DNA of 64,000 bases from RGIG8775 sp045612185. Its GTDB lineage: Bacteria; Bacillota; Clostridia; Oscillospirales; CAG-272. Position 1 is the first letter of the stretch. Every line of letters starts with the position of its first letter. The DNA lies in assembly GCA_045612185.1 (NCBI GenBank), contig JAZKYO010000103.1:1-64000 (forward strand), read 5' to 3'. Under the pieces are notes generated by a model. That model was given only the letters and a program-made list of their open reading frames with translations. It was not told where the DNA came from and did no database searches. Shown piece by piece: positions 42,881 to 51,455 of this stretch. Made by a program: the position numbers and the translations under genes.

Positions 42881-43546
42881 ATGAAACTGTTGGTAAACGC
42901 GATTTTGAAGTTTTTTTGTGGGCTTTTGCTTGTTGGCGGGCTCGTTTTTCTGCCCGCAGGCACTGTAAATTATTTTAACGGTTGGTGGCTAATAGGGATT
43001 TTGTTTATACCAATGCTTGTTCTTGGCACGGTTTTGTTTTGTAAAACTCCCGATTTGCTGAAAAAGCGTCTTGATATGAAAGAAAAAGAAAAAGTTCAAA
43101 AAGGCGTTGTGGCTTTGTCCGCTTTGCTATTCATCATTTGCTTTGTGGTTGCGGGGCTTGATTTTCGTTTTGCTTGGTCAAGCGTTCCTTTGTGGTGTTC
43201 GGTAATTGCGGCAGCCGTGCTGCTTTTATCATATTTGCTTTATGCTGAAGTAATGCGGGAAAACGCATATCTCTCCCGTACGGTTAAAATTGAAGAAAAT
43301 CAAAAACTGATAGATACAGGTCTTTACAGCGTTGTAAGACACCCAATGTATACTTCCTCCGTTCTGATGTTCCTCTCTATGCCTATAATTCTTGGGTCAT
43401 GGATTTCGTTTTTGCTTTTTCTTCATTATCCAATGATTATCATCGTACGAATTGTTAACGAAGAAAAGCTTCTTGAAAAAGAACTCGAGGGCTATACAGA
43501 ATACAAGCAAAAGGTTAAATACAGATTAATTCCGTTTATTTGGTAA
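42881..43546 (+). CDS. Isoprenylcysteine carboxyl methyltransferase-like membrane protein
   Basis: 221 residues with six hydrophobic helices. The C-terminal catalytic signature is complete: TGLYSVVRHPMYTSSVLMFLSMPIILGSW, then IVNEEKLLEKELEGYTEYKQKVKYRLIP. Bacterial members are of uncertain substrate (phospholipid or isoprenoid methyl transfer with S-adenosylmethionine). It is followed after 15 bases by the dGTPase-like gene and is probably co-transcribed with it. Confidence 0.85.
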   Translation: MKLLVNAILKFFCGLLLVGGLVFLPAGTVNYFNGWWLIGILFIPMLVLGTVLFCKTPDLLKKRLDMKEKEKVQKGVVALSALLFIICFVVAGLDFRFAWSSVPLWCSVIAAAVLLLSYLLYAEVMRENAYLSRTVKIEENQKLIDTGLYSVVRHPMYTSSVLMFLSMPIILGSWISFLLFLHYPMIIIVRIVNEEKLLEKELEGYTEYKQKVKYRLIPFIW

Positions 43547-43561
43547 AAATTTGAGGTGTAT

Positions 43562-44761
43562 ATGTTGAAATATGAAGTGTTATCCGAGGAAATTGAAAAG
43601 CGTATAAAGAACGATGTGGCTATTGGCGCGCGACCGCAAATTGCCTTTGACGAGTCAAAAGTAATTCGCCGTATTGACATTAAACGTGACCGCGCCAACG
43701 TGTGGCGCACCGCGTTTATACACGATATAGACAAAATATTGCACTGCCCATATTATAATCGCTATGCCGACAAAACGCAGGTGTTTTCATTTTATAAAAA
43801 TGATGATATTACACGCCGCGCTCTTCACGTGCAGCTTGTATCGCGCATTGCGCGTACCATCGGAAAAGCCTTGAACCTGAACCTTGATCTTATAGAAGCT
43901 ATAGCTCTCGGTCATGACATAGGCCATACGCCTTTCGGACATGCGGGAGAAAAATACCTTGACGAATTGTATTATTTACATACCAAACGCCATTTTAGCC
44001 ACAATATCCATTCTGTGCGTGTTCTTGACCGTATCTATCCGTATAACATCAGCTTGCAGACTCTTTCCGGAATTGCCAGTCACGACGGGGAGTTGGAACT
44101 TTCGGAGTACTGTCCCGGACCGTTGACATCTTTTGAGGAATTTGACGAGATTATAGAGAACTGTTACACAGATAAGGCTAACGTGAAAAAATTGATTCCG
44201 TCAACGCTTGAAGGGTGTGTTATGAGAATTTCGGATATTATAGCGTATCTCGGCAAAGACAGACAGGATGCCGACCGCGCCAAGATTATTTCTCACGAAA
44301 GTTATGAGTCGGGGGATATAGGCGAGCATAACGCTGAGATCATAAATAATCTTATCGTTAACATAATCGAAAACAGTTACGGTCATAGCTATATCAAAAT
44401 GGATGAACGACATTTTGCGGCATTGGCAAAGATCAAGTCGGAAAACTACGATAAGATTTATAACGCTTCCGCGGTAGCACAGGACTTTGAACGAACGGTA
44501 AATCCCATGATGGCGGAAATTTACGAAAGATTGTTGTCTGACTTGACTTCGGGAATAAAGGATTCGCCAATATTCACCCATCATATAGCCTACGTAAACC
44601 AAGCTCATTATGAGCGTTCCGTGCCTTATGAGCAAAATGACCCTAATCAACTGGTAGTGGACTATATTGCAAGTATGACCGACGATTATTTTATTGACCT
44701 CTACCGCTATCTGTTTCCAAGCAGTTCCCGCACTATTGATTATAAAGGATATTTTGATTGA
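43562..44761 (+). CDS. dGTP triphosphohydrolase-like HD-domain protein
   Basis: 399 residues from ATG 43562 (GAGG five bases upstream; a GTG two codons earlier overlaps it). Metal site: H89 (ALHVQLVSRIAR), H118-D119 (IALGHDIGHTPFGHAGE) and later D229-like residues in MRISDIIAYLGKD. This order and the spacing are those of dGTPase-type deoxynucleotide triphosphohydrolases, which split dNTPs to nucleoside and triphosphate. The N-terminus KRDRANVWRTAFIHDIDKIL with CPYYNRYADKTQVF differs a little from canonical RLxxKTQV but is recognisable. Confidence 0.85.
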   Translation: MLKYEVLSEEIEKRIKNDVAIGARPQIAFDESKVIRRIDIKRDRANVWRTAFIHDIDKILHCPYYNRYADKTQVFSFYKNDDITRRALHVQLVSRIARTIGKALNLNLDLIEAIALGHDIGHTPFGHAGEKYLDELYYLHTKRHFSHNIHSVRVLDRIYPYNISLQTLSGIASHDGELELSEYCPGPLTSFEEFDEIIENCYTDKANVKKLIPSTLEGCVMRISDIIAYLGKDRQDADRAKIISHESYESGDIGEHNAEIINNLIVNIIENSYGHSYIKMDERHFAALAKIKSENYDKIYNASAVAQDFERTVNPMMAEIYERLLSDLTSGIKDSPIFTHHIAYVNQAHYERSVPYEQNDPNQLVVDYIASMTDDYFIDLYRYLFPSSSRTIDYKGYFD

Positions 44762-44765
44762 ATTT

Positions 44766-44790
44766 AAAAGCCGTGGTTACACGGCTTTTT
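44766..44790 (+). terminator. Intrinsic terminator after the dGTPase-like gene
   Basis: Ten-base stem AAAAGCCGTG / CACGGCTTTT with a GTTA loop and Ts. Confidence 0.8.
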
Positions 44791-44810
44791 CAATTTTATT
44801 TGCTCCTTGC

Positions 44811-44819
44811 CATATAATA
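44811..44819 (+). promoter_or_regulatory. Possible mother-cell sigma (SigE/SigK) -10 element for dpaA
   Basis: CATATAATA fits the SigK -10 pattern CATAnnnTA, at a plausible distance (26 bases) from the dpaA start codon, and there is no good SigA -35 upstream. The SigK -35 (AC core) is not evident, so this is a suggestion from position and function. Confidence 0.35.
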
Positions 44820-44844
44820 ATAAAAAAGAATTGTGAGGTGCAGT

Positions 44845-45744
44845 ATGGATAAATTTATTAAATTCGGAATTGTAGGCGGAGACAGACGAATAGTCGAAGC
44901 TGCCAAGTTTTTGCGTAAGAACGGGCATAGTGTAAGCGTGTGGGGAATTGACTCAGAATATTTTGAGGAGAATTTATGTAAATCTACTTATGAGGAAACG
45001 GTAAAGGATGTTGACGTGTTGATACTTCCGACTCCCCCCAGCGAGGACGAGGTAAGGGTAAACTGTCCGCTGTTTACTAAAGAAAGCGGTGTGAAGATAC
45101 ACAAGCTTCTTGATGCGGTTTCTTCAAGCACTGTAATCATGGGGGGCAGAATAAGTCCAAGACTTCGTGAATTTGCATCAAAAAGGAATTTGAAAATATT
45201 TGACTACTTTAACAGAGAGGAGCTTTTAATTAAAAATGCTGTTCCAACAGCGGAGGGCGCTATCGGAATAGCCATTGATAAGCTGCCAAAAACACTTTTC
45301 GGTTCTAAGGTTGCTGTTGTGGGATATGGTCGAATAGGTGAAGCGCTGGCATCGCGGCTGAATTTACTCGGAGCTAATGTAAGTGTTTTTGCCAGAAAAA
45401 GTACGGCCATAGCCAAGGCAATCTCTGAGGGCTTAAACGGTATCCGTATCACATATAAAAACGGAGAAAGCAGCCTTGCGGAAGTAGCCAAAAATTATGA
45501 TGTGATATACAACACTGTGCCTTATTGGATTATTACCGAAGATATAGTATCCAAGATTCCGCGCGCAACCCTTGTGGTTGACTTGGCTTCCGCTCCCGGT
45601 GGAATCGATATGATCGCCGCGAAAAAATACGATCTTGAGGTTATTCACGCGTTGGCGTTACCTGCTAAAACCGCCCCTTCTTCGGCGGGAGCAATAGTGG
45701 CTGAATCAATAATGAGTATAATAGAGGAGGAAGTGACGTTATGA
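44845..45744 (+). CDS. dpaA: Dipicolinate synthase subunit A
   Basis: 299 residues from ATG 44845 (GAGGTG upstream). The N-terminal domain matches DpaA/SpoVFA (FGIVGGDRRIVEAAKFLRKNGHSV, then LPTPPSEDEVRVNCPLF); the C-terminal Rossmann domain holds VAVVGYGRIGEALASRL and ends VIHALALPAKTAPSSAGAIV. With DpaB it oxidises dihydrodipicolinate to dipicolinic acid, the calcium-chelating spore-core compound, in the mother cell. It overlaps dpaB by four bases (ATGA type). Its presence shows the host can form, or descends from organisms forming, endospores. Confidence 0.93.
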   Translation: MDKFIKFGIVGGDRRIVEAAKFLRKNGHSVSVWGIDSEYFEENLCKSTYEETVKDVDVLILPTPPSEDEVRVNCPLFTKESGVKIHKLLDAVSSSTVIMGGRISPRLREFASKRNLKIFDYFNREELLIKNAVPTAEGAIGIAIDKLPKTLFGSKVAVVGYGRIGEALASRLNLLGANVSVFARKSTAIAKAISEGLNGIRITYKNGESSLAEVAKNYDVIYNTVPYWIITEDIVSKIPRATLVVDLASAPGGIDMIAAKKYDLEVIHALALPAKTAPSSAGAIVAESIMSIIEEEVTL

Positions 45745-46301
45745 TTGGATATGCTTTTTGCGGGTCTTTCTGCACACATAAAAAGTCGATTGAGATGCTG
45801 GAAAAAATAATTAAAAGCGGATACGACGTCCAGCCTATAATGAGTGAGACTGTTTACAATACAAACACTCGTTTCGGAAACGCGTCTGAATTGATTGAAA
45901 AAGTTGTTGAAATGTGTGGTAGAGAAGTTATACACACCATAGTTCAAGCAGAACCGTTAGGGCCTAAAGTCAAGCTTGATGCGTTGATAATATCACCGTG
46001 TACGGGGAATACTCTTGCTAAAATGGCTAACGGAATTACCGATACTTCTGTTACAATGGCCGCCAAGGCGCATTTAAGAAGCAACCGCCCTCTCGTTCTC
46101 GCGCTTGCCTCCAATGATGCGCTTTCTGCAAATCTTAAAAACGTTGGTACGCTTTTATCACGTAAATCTGTGTACTTTGTTCCGCTTGAGCAAGACGAAC
46201 CTGTAGAAAAACCTCATTCGCTGATAGCGGATTTTAATCTTTTGCCCGAAACACTCTCGTTTGCACTTCAGGGTAAGCAGTATCAAAGAGTGTTCAAATA
46301 A
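45741..46301 (+). CDS. dpaB: Dipicolinate synthase subunit B (flavoprotein)
   Basis: 186 residues, flavoprotein fold. GYAFCGSFCTHKKSIEMLEKI at the start, DALIISPCTGNTLAKMANGITDTSVTMAAKAHLRSNRPLVLALASNDALS in several conserved blocks, and VYFVPLEQDEPVEKPHS at the end match DpaB/SpoVFB. It forms the synthase with DpaA; many Clostridia lack this pair and use EtfA, so having it is informative about lineage. No terminator hairpin is visible before asnA. Confidence 0.93.
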   Translation: MIGYAFCGSFCTHKKSIEMLEKIIKSGYDVQPIMSETVYNTNTRFGNASELIEKVVEMCGREVIHTIVQAEPLGPKVKLDALIISPCTGNTLAKMANGITDTSVTMAAKAHLRSNRPLVLALASNDALSANLKNVGTLLSRKSVYFVPLEQDEPVEKPHSLIADFNLLPETLSFALQGKQYQRVFK

Positions 46302-46326
46302 TATTGAAATATTTGAAGAAAGAGAC

Positions 46327-46355
46327 TTGAAATTTATATAAAACTGTGTTATAAT
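46327..46355 (+). promoter_or_regulatory. SigA-type promoter of asnA
   Basis: TTGAAA 46327-46332 and TATAAT 46350-46355, 17-base spacer, 32 bases before the ATG at 46387. It separates vegetative asnA expression from the sporulation pair upstream. Confidence 0.7.
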
Positions 46356-46386
46356 GTAATGTAAATTGATTTTTAAGAGGATAATT

Positions 46387-47385
46387 ATGTACAAATCTAT
46401 TCTTGATGTAAAAGTGACCCAACGGGCAATAAAATCCTGCAAGGACTTTTTTGAAAGAGAGCTTGCCGCCGCGCTTAATCTTGTGCGCGTAAGCGCCCCG
46501 CTTTTTGTCACCCCAGAGTCGGGTCTTAACGATGCGCTTAACGGAGTGGAACGCCCCGTCGAGTTTGACCTGCTTGAAACAGGCAAAAACGTGCAGATAG
46601 TTCAATCGCTCGCAAAATGGAAGAGATACGCTCTCGGAAAGTACGGATTCGACGCAGGCGAAGGTCTTTATACCGATATGAACGCTATACGGCGTGATGA
46701 GAATACCGATGCTATTCACTCTATATACGTTGACCAGTGGGACTGGGAAAAGGTTATTTCCAAAGAGCAGCGAACTATGTCCACCCTTAGAGATACGGTA
46801 AGCGCGATTTTTAAGGTTCTTAAGAATACAGAGGCGTATATGCTTGCTGAATATCCCGCACTTGCTGAGGCTTACGCAAAGAATCCTCTTCCTGAGGAGA
46901 TATTCTTTGTTACCACCCAAGAGCTTGAGGATATGTATCCCGATATGACGGGCAAAGAGCGCGAGCACACCATTTCCCGTGAAAAGGGCGCGGTTTGCAT
47001 TATGCAGATTGGCGGAAAGCTTAAATCGGGTAACAAGCACGACGGACGTTCTCCCGACTATGACGATTGGACGATGAACTGTGATATTTTGCTCTATTTT
47101 GACGTGCTTGATATAGGTCTTGAAATATCAAGTATGGGTGTGAGAGTTGATGAGGTAGCGCTTGACAGACAGCTTAACGAGGCAGGCTGTAACGATAGAA
47201 GAAGCCTTCCGTTCCATAAGGCTATTTTGGAGAAAAAACTTCCGTATTCTATTGGTGGCGGAATAGGTCAGTCCAGGCTTTGCATGTTCTTCTTGAAGAA
47301 GATGCATATCGGTGAGGTTCAGGCGTCTGTTTGGCCCGAGGAGCAGGAAGCGGCGCTTTTGGAACAGGGCTGTAAGCTCCTTTGA
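46387..47385 (+). CDS. asnA: Aspartate--ammonia ligase
   Basis: 332 residues from ATG 46387 with AGAGG upstream. The AsnA core is complete: DFFERELAAALNLVRVSAPLF, NGVERPVEFDL, QSLAKWKRYALGKYGF, GLYTDMNAIRRDE, YVDQWDWEKVI, and the class II synthetase-like end GGGIGQSRLCMFFLKKMHIGEVQASVWP. It makes asparagine from aspartate, ammonia and ATP. The histidine phosphatase gene starts one base after its stop. Confidence 0.97.
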   Translation: MYKSILDVKVTQRAIKSCKDFFERELAAALNLVRVSAPLFVTPESGLNDALNGVERPVEFDLLETGKNVQIVQSLAKWKRYALGKYGFDAGEGLYTDMNAIRRDENTDAIHSIYVDQWDWEKVISKEQRTMSTLRDTVSAIFKVLKNTEAYMLAEYPALAEAYAKNPLPEEIFFVTTQELEDMYPDMTGKEREHTISREKGAVCIMQIGGKLKSGNKHDGRSPDYDDWTMNCDILLYFDVLDIGLEISSMGVRVDEVALDRQLNEAGCNDRRSLPFHKAILEKKLPYSIGGGIGQSRLCMFFLKKMHIGEVQASVWPEEQEAALLEQGCKLL

Positions 47386-47386
47386 T

Positions 47387-48028
47387 ATGACTAAGCTTAT
47401 AATTGTAAGGCACGCTCAAAGTGAGAGTAATCAGGCTCATTTTTATGCCGCGGCTACAAACGTTAATCTTACCTATCTTGGAAAAGCGCAAGCCGAAGAA
47501 ACCGCTAAGTTGCTCAAGGATACACATATAGACGTAGCGTACTGCAGCGATTTGGTGCGGGTTATACAAACCGCAAAGCCGATTGTCAGAAATAGGGATA
47601 TTCCTTTTATTCTTACACGGGGCTTGCGGGAAATTAACGGCGGCGGATTTGAGGGGTTGACCTATGATGAAATCGCCGTGCGTTATCCTTATGAGCATCG
47701 GATGTGGTATGACGACATTCTTAACTGTTATTGTCCAAGTGGCGAAAGCATGTATGATTTGTTTCACAGAGTAGCGCCTGTTTTTGATGAAATTATAAAT
47801 AACAACAGAGGAAAAACGATTCTCGTCGCAACCCACGCGTGCGTATTGAGAGTAATGATGACTAGATTTCTTGGTTTGGATTTCTCAGAGCTCAACTCCG
47901 TTCCGTGGGTGCCCAATGCATCTGTTACAGAGGTTGACATTGATGATAATGATAACTATACTATATTGAAACAAGGGTACAACAAGCATATTGCAGATGC
48001 GGATTTAAGTATTACTGTAAACACATAA
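47387..48028 (+). CDS. Histidine phosphatase family protein (phosphoglycerate mutase-like)
   Basis: 213 residues from ATG 47387, directly after asnA; an in-frame start at 47312 would lie deep inside asnA. The phosphohistidine motif is IIVRHAQSESN, with LTYLGKAQAEETAKLL, the acid region GLREINGGGFEGLTYDEI and the second histidine in VATHACVLRVMMTRFLG. It could be a sugar-phosphate or cofactor phosphatase; the family is broad and the substrate is not evident. No own ribosome site stands out, so translation is coupled to asnA. Confidence 0.85.
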   Translation: MTKLIIVRHAQSESNQAHFYAAATNVNLTYLGKAQAEETAKLLKDTHIDVAYCSDLVRVIQTAKPIVRNRDIPFILTRGLREINGGGFEGLTYDEIAVRYPYEHRMWYDDILNCYCPSGESMYDLFHRVAPVFDEIINNNRGKTILVATHACVLRVMMTRFLGLDFSELNSVPWVPNASVTEVDIDDNDNYTILKQGYNKHIADADLSITVNT

Positions 48029-48063
48029 AAAAGAAGTACGAACGGTGTTCGTACTTCTTTTTT
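48027..48063. terminator. Bidirectional terminator at the 48.0 kb convergence
   Basis: Seventeen-base perfect stem, arms 48027-48043 and 48047-48063 (core GAAGTACGAAC / GTTCGTACTTC), loop GGT, A-rich left and T-rich right. Confidence 0.85.
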
Positions 48064-48064
48064 A

Positions 48065-48187
48065 TTAAACAAACATGAATGAAAGTGCCAGATATACGCT
48101 ACCTATTACCATAAGTGCGGCAAGTCCGAAACAAACGATTCTTACTATAAGCTTTTTTCTTTTTTCTCTCTTGTTTTCGTTGCTCAT
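48065..48187 (-). CDS. Small (40-residue) single-helix membrane protein
   Basis: A 40-codon frame on the minus strand, starting at ATG 48187 with AAAGGAG seven bases before it and ending at the terminator. The product has a strongly basic head (MSNENKREKRKK) followed by one hydrophobic helix (about residues 13-40, IVRIVCFGLAALMVIGSVYL). It begins 12 bases after the topoisomerase stop, so it is the last gene of that operon. Function unknown; the good ribosome site, position and amphipathic design argue that it is real. Confidence 0.7.
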   Translation of the reverse strand: MSNENKREKRKKLIVRIVCFGLAALMVIGSVYLALSFMFV

Positions 48188-48199
48188 TGTCTTTCTCCT

Positions 48200-50392
48200 T
48201 TATGAAATGATTGTTCCGAGGGCGGGAAGCTTAAGCTTTCTGTAGCCCTTGGTATCTTCGAATTTTCCGTTTATATCGGATATAGCCGATATGATTGTTT
48301 GCCCCTTTTTAAGGTTCATAAGAGTAACACCGCCGGCACTTCTTGTGGCTTTTACGGGAATAAGTGAGGATTTGAATATTATAGCTCTGTTTGCCGAGCT
48401 TGTCATCATTATTTCAAACGGCTCTTTCTCATAGAAAACGGCGACAATGGGAGATGCCGCAGAATACGCGCCTTGAAGTCTTTTTCTCGTACCCTTGGTG
48501 TCGTAGGCGGAAACGGGAACTTTTACGCCCTTACCGTTCTCAAATATGAATACCATGTTTTCGTTTTCGGGATAGCCCACTATTACTTTCATAAATATAG
48601 GCTTTTCGCCGTTTTCCATTCCAAGTTCAGCGGGAACAAACGCACCCATAGCGGAAAGCTTGACAGTTTCAAAATCGTCGATTTTAGCCTTATAAACACG
48701 GCATTTGTCGGTAAAGAACATGACCTCGGCAGAATTGTCGGTTTCCTCGATGAAGGCAATTTCATCGCCTTCCTTCATTTTATGTTCATCAGTAGCTTTA
48801 ATCGCCGCAAGTGCTACTTTCTTAAAGTAACCTTCTTTTGTGAGATATATCTTAACAGGGAAGCTCTCGACAATATCTTCCTCAACGTATTCAACAACGT
48901 CAGTTGAATACTCAAGATAAGATTTTCTCGGCTGACCGTACTTTTTCTTAATTTCGGTAAGCTTTTTAACGATAAGCGACTTGATTTTCAGATCGTCTCC
49001 GATAAGCTCTTTAAGAGTCTCTATTTCGGAGCGCAATTCATTGATCTCGCTCATTCGCTTCTGAATGTACTCTTTGTTGATGTGACGTAGTTTTATCTCT
49101 GCGATATAATCGGCTTGAATTTCATCAATGTCAAAGGACTTCATAAGATTGGGAACGACGTCCTCGTCCTTTTCCGTGCCGCGGATAATTTTAATAACCT
49201 TGTCTATGTCAAAATAGATAGTTGCCAGACCCATAAGCAAGTGGCATTTTTCCTCTTTCTTTTTCAAGTCAAAGGAAAGCTCTCTGCGCACGCACTGCAT
49301 TCTGAACGCAATCCATTCGTGAAGAATATCAACAAGACCCAGCTGTCTCGGCTCGGAATTAATAAGAATGTTGAAGTTACACTTAAAGGAATCCTCAAGA
49401 GGTGTGAGCTTGTAAAGCTTTGTCATCAGCTTGTCGGGATCTGTACCTTTTTTGAGGTCAATGGTAAGTCTGAAACCGCTGAGGTCGATTTCGTCTCGAA
49501 TATCAACGATTTCTTTAAGCTTGCCGTCTTTAACGAGATCGGCAATTTTTTTCATAATAAGCTCGATTGATGTCGAGTAGGGAATCTGCAGTATATCAAT
49601 GCAGTTTGCGGCTTTATCATAACTGTATCTTGCTCTTATTTTTACCGAACCCTGACCCGTCTCATAAATATTTCGCATTTGCTCTCGGTCGTAAATAATC
49701 GTTCCGCCGCCGGGAAAATCGGGAGCTTTAACAATATCAAGGATTTTCTCAACGCTTGTTTTAGGATTTCTGAGCAACGCTATCGTGCCGTCGCAAATCT
49801 CGGCAAGGTTGAAAGAGCAAATAGAGGATGCCATACCTACCGCTATACCCGTGTTTGGTGTAACAAGGATGTTGGGGAAAGTTGTGGGCAAAAGCACGGG
49901 CTCTGTCATTGTATTGTCGTAATTGGGAATAAAGTCAACAGAGTCTTTGTCAATGCCGTCAAAAAGCTCGGTACATATGGGGTCAAGCTTTACCTCGGTG
50001 TATCTGGACGCCGCAAAGCTCATTTCGGAAGAATACTGTTTACCAAAGCTTCCCTTAGAGTCGATAAGAGGGTGCAGTAATGCCTCGTTAGCGCGAGTGA
50101 GACGAACCATCGTCTCGTAAATCGCCATATCACCGTGAGGATTAAGCTTCATAGTCTGTCCGACTACGTTTGCGCTTTTTGTTCTGTGTCCCGTAAGCAG
50201 ATTCATCTTATACATGGTATAAAGAAGCTTTCTGTGTGAGGGCTTGAGTCCGTCAATTTCGGGAATAGCGCGGGAAATAATGACGCTCATTACGTATGGC
50301 ATGTAATTCTTCTCAATAGTGTCTGTAATAAGCTGTTTTTGAATTGGAGCGTGTTGAACTGGAGCTGTAACCTGTGTCTTTTTTCTAGCCAT
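48200..50392 (-). CDS. DNA topoisomerase IV subunit A-like (ParC/GyrA family)
   Basis: 730 residues. Breakage-reunion domain: YVMSVIISRAIPEIDGLKPSHRKLLYTM, NPHGDMAIYETMVRL (86-98), catalytic tyrosine Y131 in AASRYTEVKL, and GIAVGMASSICSFNL. The C-terminal beta-pinwheel lacks the gyrase QRRGxKG box, so it is ParC-like rather than GyrA. At the quinolone-binding positions it has methionine (M89) instead of serine, and E93 instead of aspartate. It should pass one duplex through another with a B subunit; none is encoded beside it. GGAGG precedes the start. Confidence 0.87.
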   Translation of the reverse strand: MARKKTQVTAPVQHAPIQKQLITDTIEKNYMPYVMSVIISRAIPEIDGLKPSHRKLLYTMYKMNLLTGHRTKSANVVGQTMKLNPHGDMAIYETMVRLTRANEALLHPLIDSKGSFGKQYSSEMSFAASRYTEVKLDPICTELFDGIDKDSVDFIPNYDNTMTEPVLLPTTFPNILVTPNTGIAVGMASSICSFNLAEICDGTIALLRNPKTSVEKILDIVKAPDFPGGGTIIYDREQMRNIYETGQGSVKIRARYSYDKAANCIDILQIPYSTSIELIMKKIADLVKDGKLKEIVDIRDEIDLSGFRLTIDLKKGTDPDKLMTKLYKLTPLEDSFKCNFNILINSEPRQLGLVDILHEWIAFRMQCVRRELSFDLKKKEEKCHLLMGLATIYFDIDKVIKIIRGTEKDEDVVPNLMKSFDIDEIQADYIAEIKLRHINKEYIQKRMSEINELRSEIETLKELIGDDLKIKSLIVKKLTEIKKKYGQPRKSYLEYSTDVVEYVEEDIVESFPVKIYLTKEGYFKKVALAAIKATDEHKMKEGDEIAFIEETDNSAEVMFFTDKCRVYKAKIDDFETVKLSAMGAFVPAELGMENGEKPIFMKVIVGYPENENMVFIFENGKGVKVPVSAYDTKGTRKRLQGAYSAASPIVAVFYEKEPFEIMMTSSANRAIIFKSSLIPVKATRSAGGVTLMNLKKGQTIISAISDINGKFEDTKGYRKLKLPALGTIIS

Positions 50393-50409
50393 TTTTTCCT
50401 CCGTTGATT

Positions 50410-51444
50410 TTAAACTTTTATAACTGTGTGCGCCGCGGCACGTATCATTCTATTGTATAATGCCAAGCCAATTCCGTCTTTTGACGGCAGATGCGCGTAT
50501 ATAACGTCAACCCCCAACAAGTCAGCGTCACGAAGCGCTGTGAAAAGTTTTTGTGCTTGCGTGTCAAGGTCTGCCGAACCGCCGACATCTATCACGTTTT
50601 TGTTTTCCAAAAGCGACAGTTCCTCGTGATAGCAAAGTATAGCGCACTTTTTTGAATCTTGTTCTTTTTTCAAAAATTCTATAACGTTACTTTTTTCACC
50701 GTCAATAAGAATCAAAGGCACGCTTGGAGCGTAATGCTTGTATTTCATACCGGGGGACAGTGGACGTTCATCGGCTTTAAGCTGTTCAAGCACCGCGGGG
50801 GCTATCTCAACCGAAGCGCAAACACACCGCAAAGCATCTGATGTAATAGCGCCCGGACGAAGCAACGTGGCTGAATCACCGTCAAGCTTAACTATGGTAG
50901 ACTCTAATCCTATGTCGCAGCTTCCACCGTCGATTATCATGTCAACCCTACCGTCAAGGTCGTCAATAACGTGCTTGGCGCAGGTTGGTGAAGGCTTGCC
51001 CGAAAGATTTGCCGAAGGCGCTGCAATCGGAATATCTGACGCTTCTATCAGACTATGAGCGATGGGGTGTGACGGACATCTTACCGCTACGGAATCAAGA
51101 CCGCCTGTGACCGAAAAGGGGATTGTATCCTTCTTTTTTAGTATGACCGTAAGTGGCCCGGGCATAAACGCCTTTGCCAGCTTGTAATAAGTAGGTGAGG
51201 TAACCGCGTATTTTTCGGCGTCCTCGGGCTTTGCAATGTGAATTATAAGCGGATTGTCAGACGGTCTGCCTTTTGCAGCGTATATTTTTTTAGCCGCCTC
51301 GGCATCCGTACCGTTTCCTCCAAGACCGTAAACAGTTTCGGTTGGAAAAACTACAAGACCGCCGCTCCGCAATATTTCTGCGGCTTTTTTTAGTGCTTCA
51401 TCGGGAACAACCAGCCCGTTTGTTTTTACTAATTGGGTTTTCAA
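50410..51444 (-). CDS. ywlC: L-threonylcarbamoyladenylate synthase (Sua5/YwlC)
   Basis: 344 residues: a YrdC domain (PTETVYGLGGNG, KGRPSDNPLIIHI with the KxR...SxN nucleotide motif, CPSHPIAHSLI, PSANLSGKPSPT) plus a C-terminal Sua5 domain (LSPGMKYKHYAPSVPLILIDG). It makes threonylcarbamoyl-AMP, the activated donor for t6A at position 37 of ANN-decoding tRNAs. It lies between prfA and the topoisomerase gene, as in many Firmicutes where prfA and ywlC are neighbours. Confidence 0.95.
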   Translation of the reverse strand: MKTQLVKTNGLVVPDEALKKAAEILRSGGLVVFPTETVYGLGGNGTDAEAAKKIYAAKGRPSDNPLIIHIAKPEDAEKYAVTSPTYYKLAKAFMPGPLTVILKKKDTIPFSVTGGLDSVAVRCPSHPIAHSLIEASDIPIAAPSANLSGKPSPTCAKHVIDDLDGRVDMIIDGGSCDIGLESTIVKLDGDSATLLRPGAITSDALRCVCASVEIAPAVLEQLKADERPLSPGMKYKHYAPSVPLILIDGEKSNVIEFLKKEQDSKKCAILCYHEELSLLENKNVIDVGGSADLDTQAQKLFTALRDADLLGVDVIYAHLPSKDGIGLALYNRMIRAAAHTVIKV

Positions 51445-51455
51445 TTTTGTATCCT

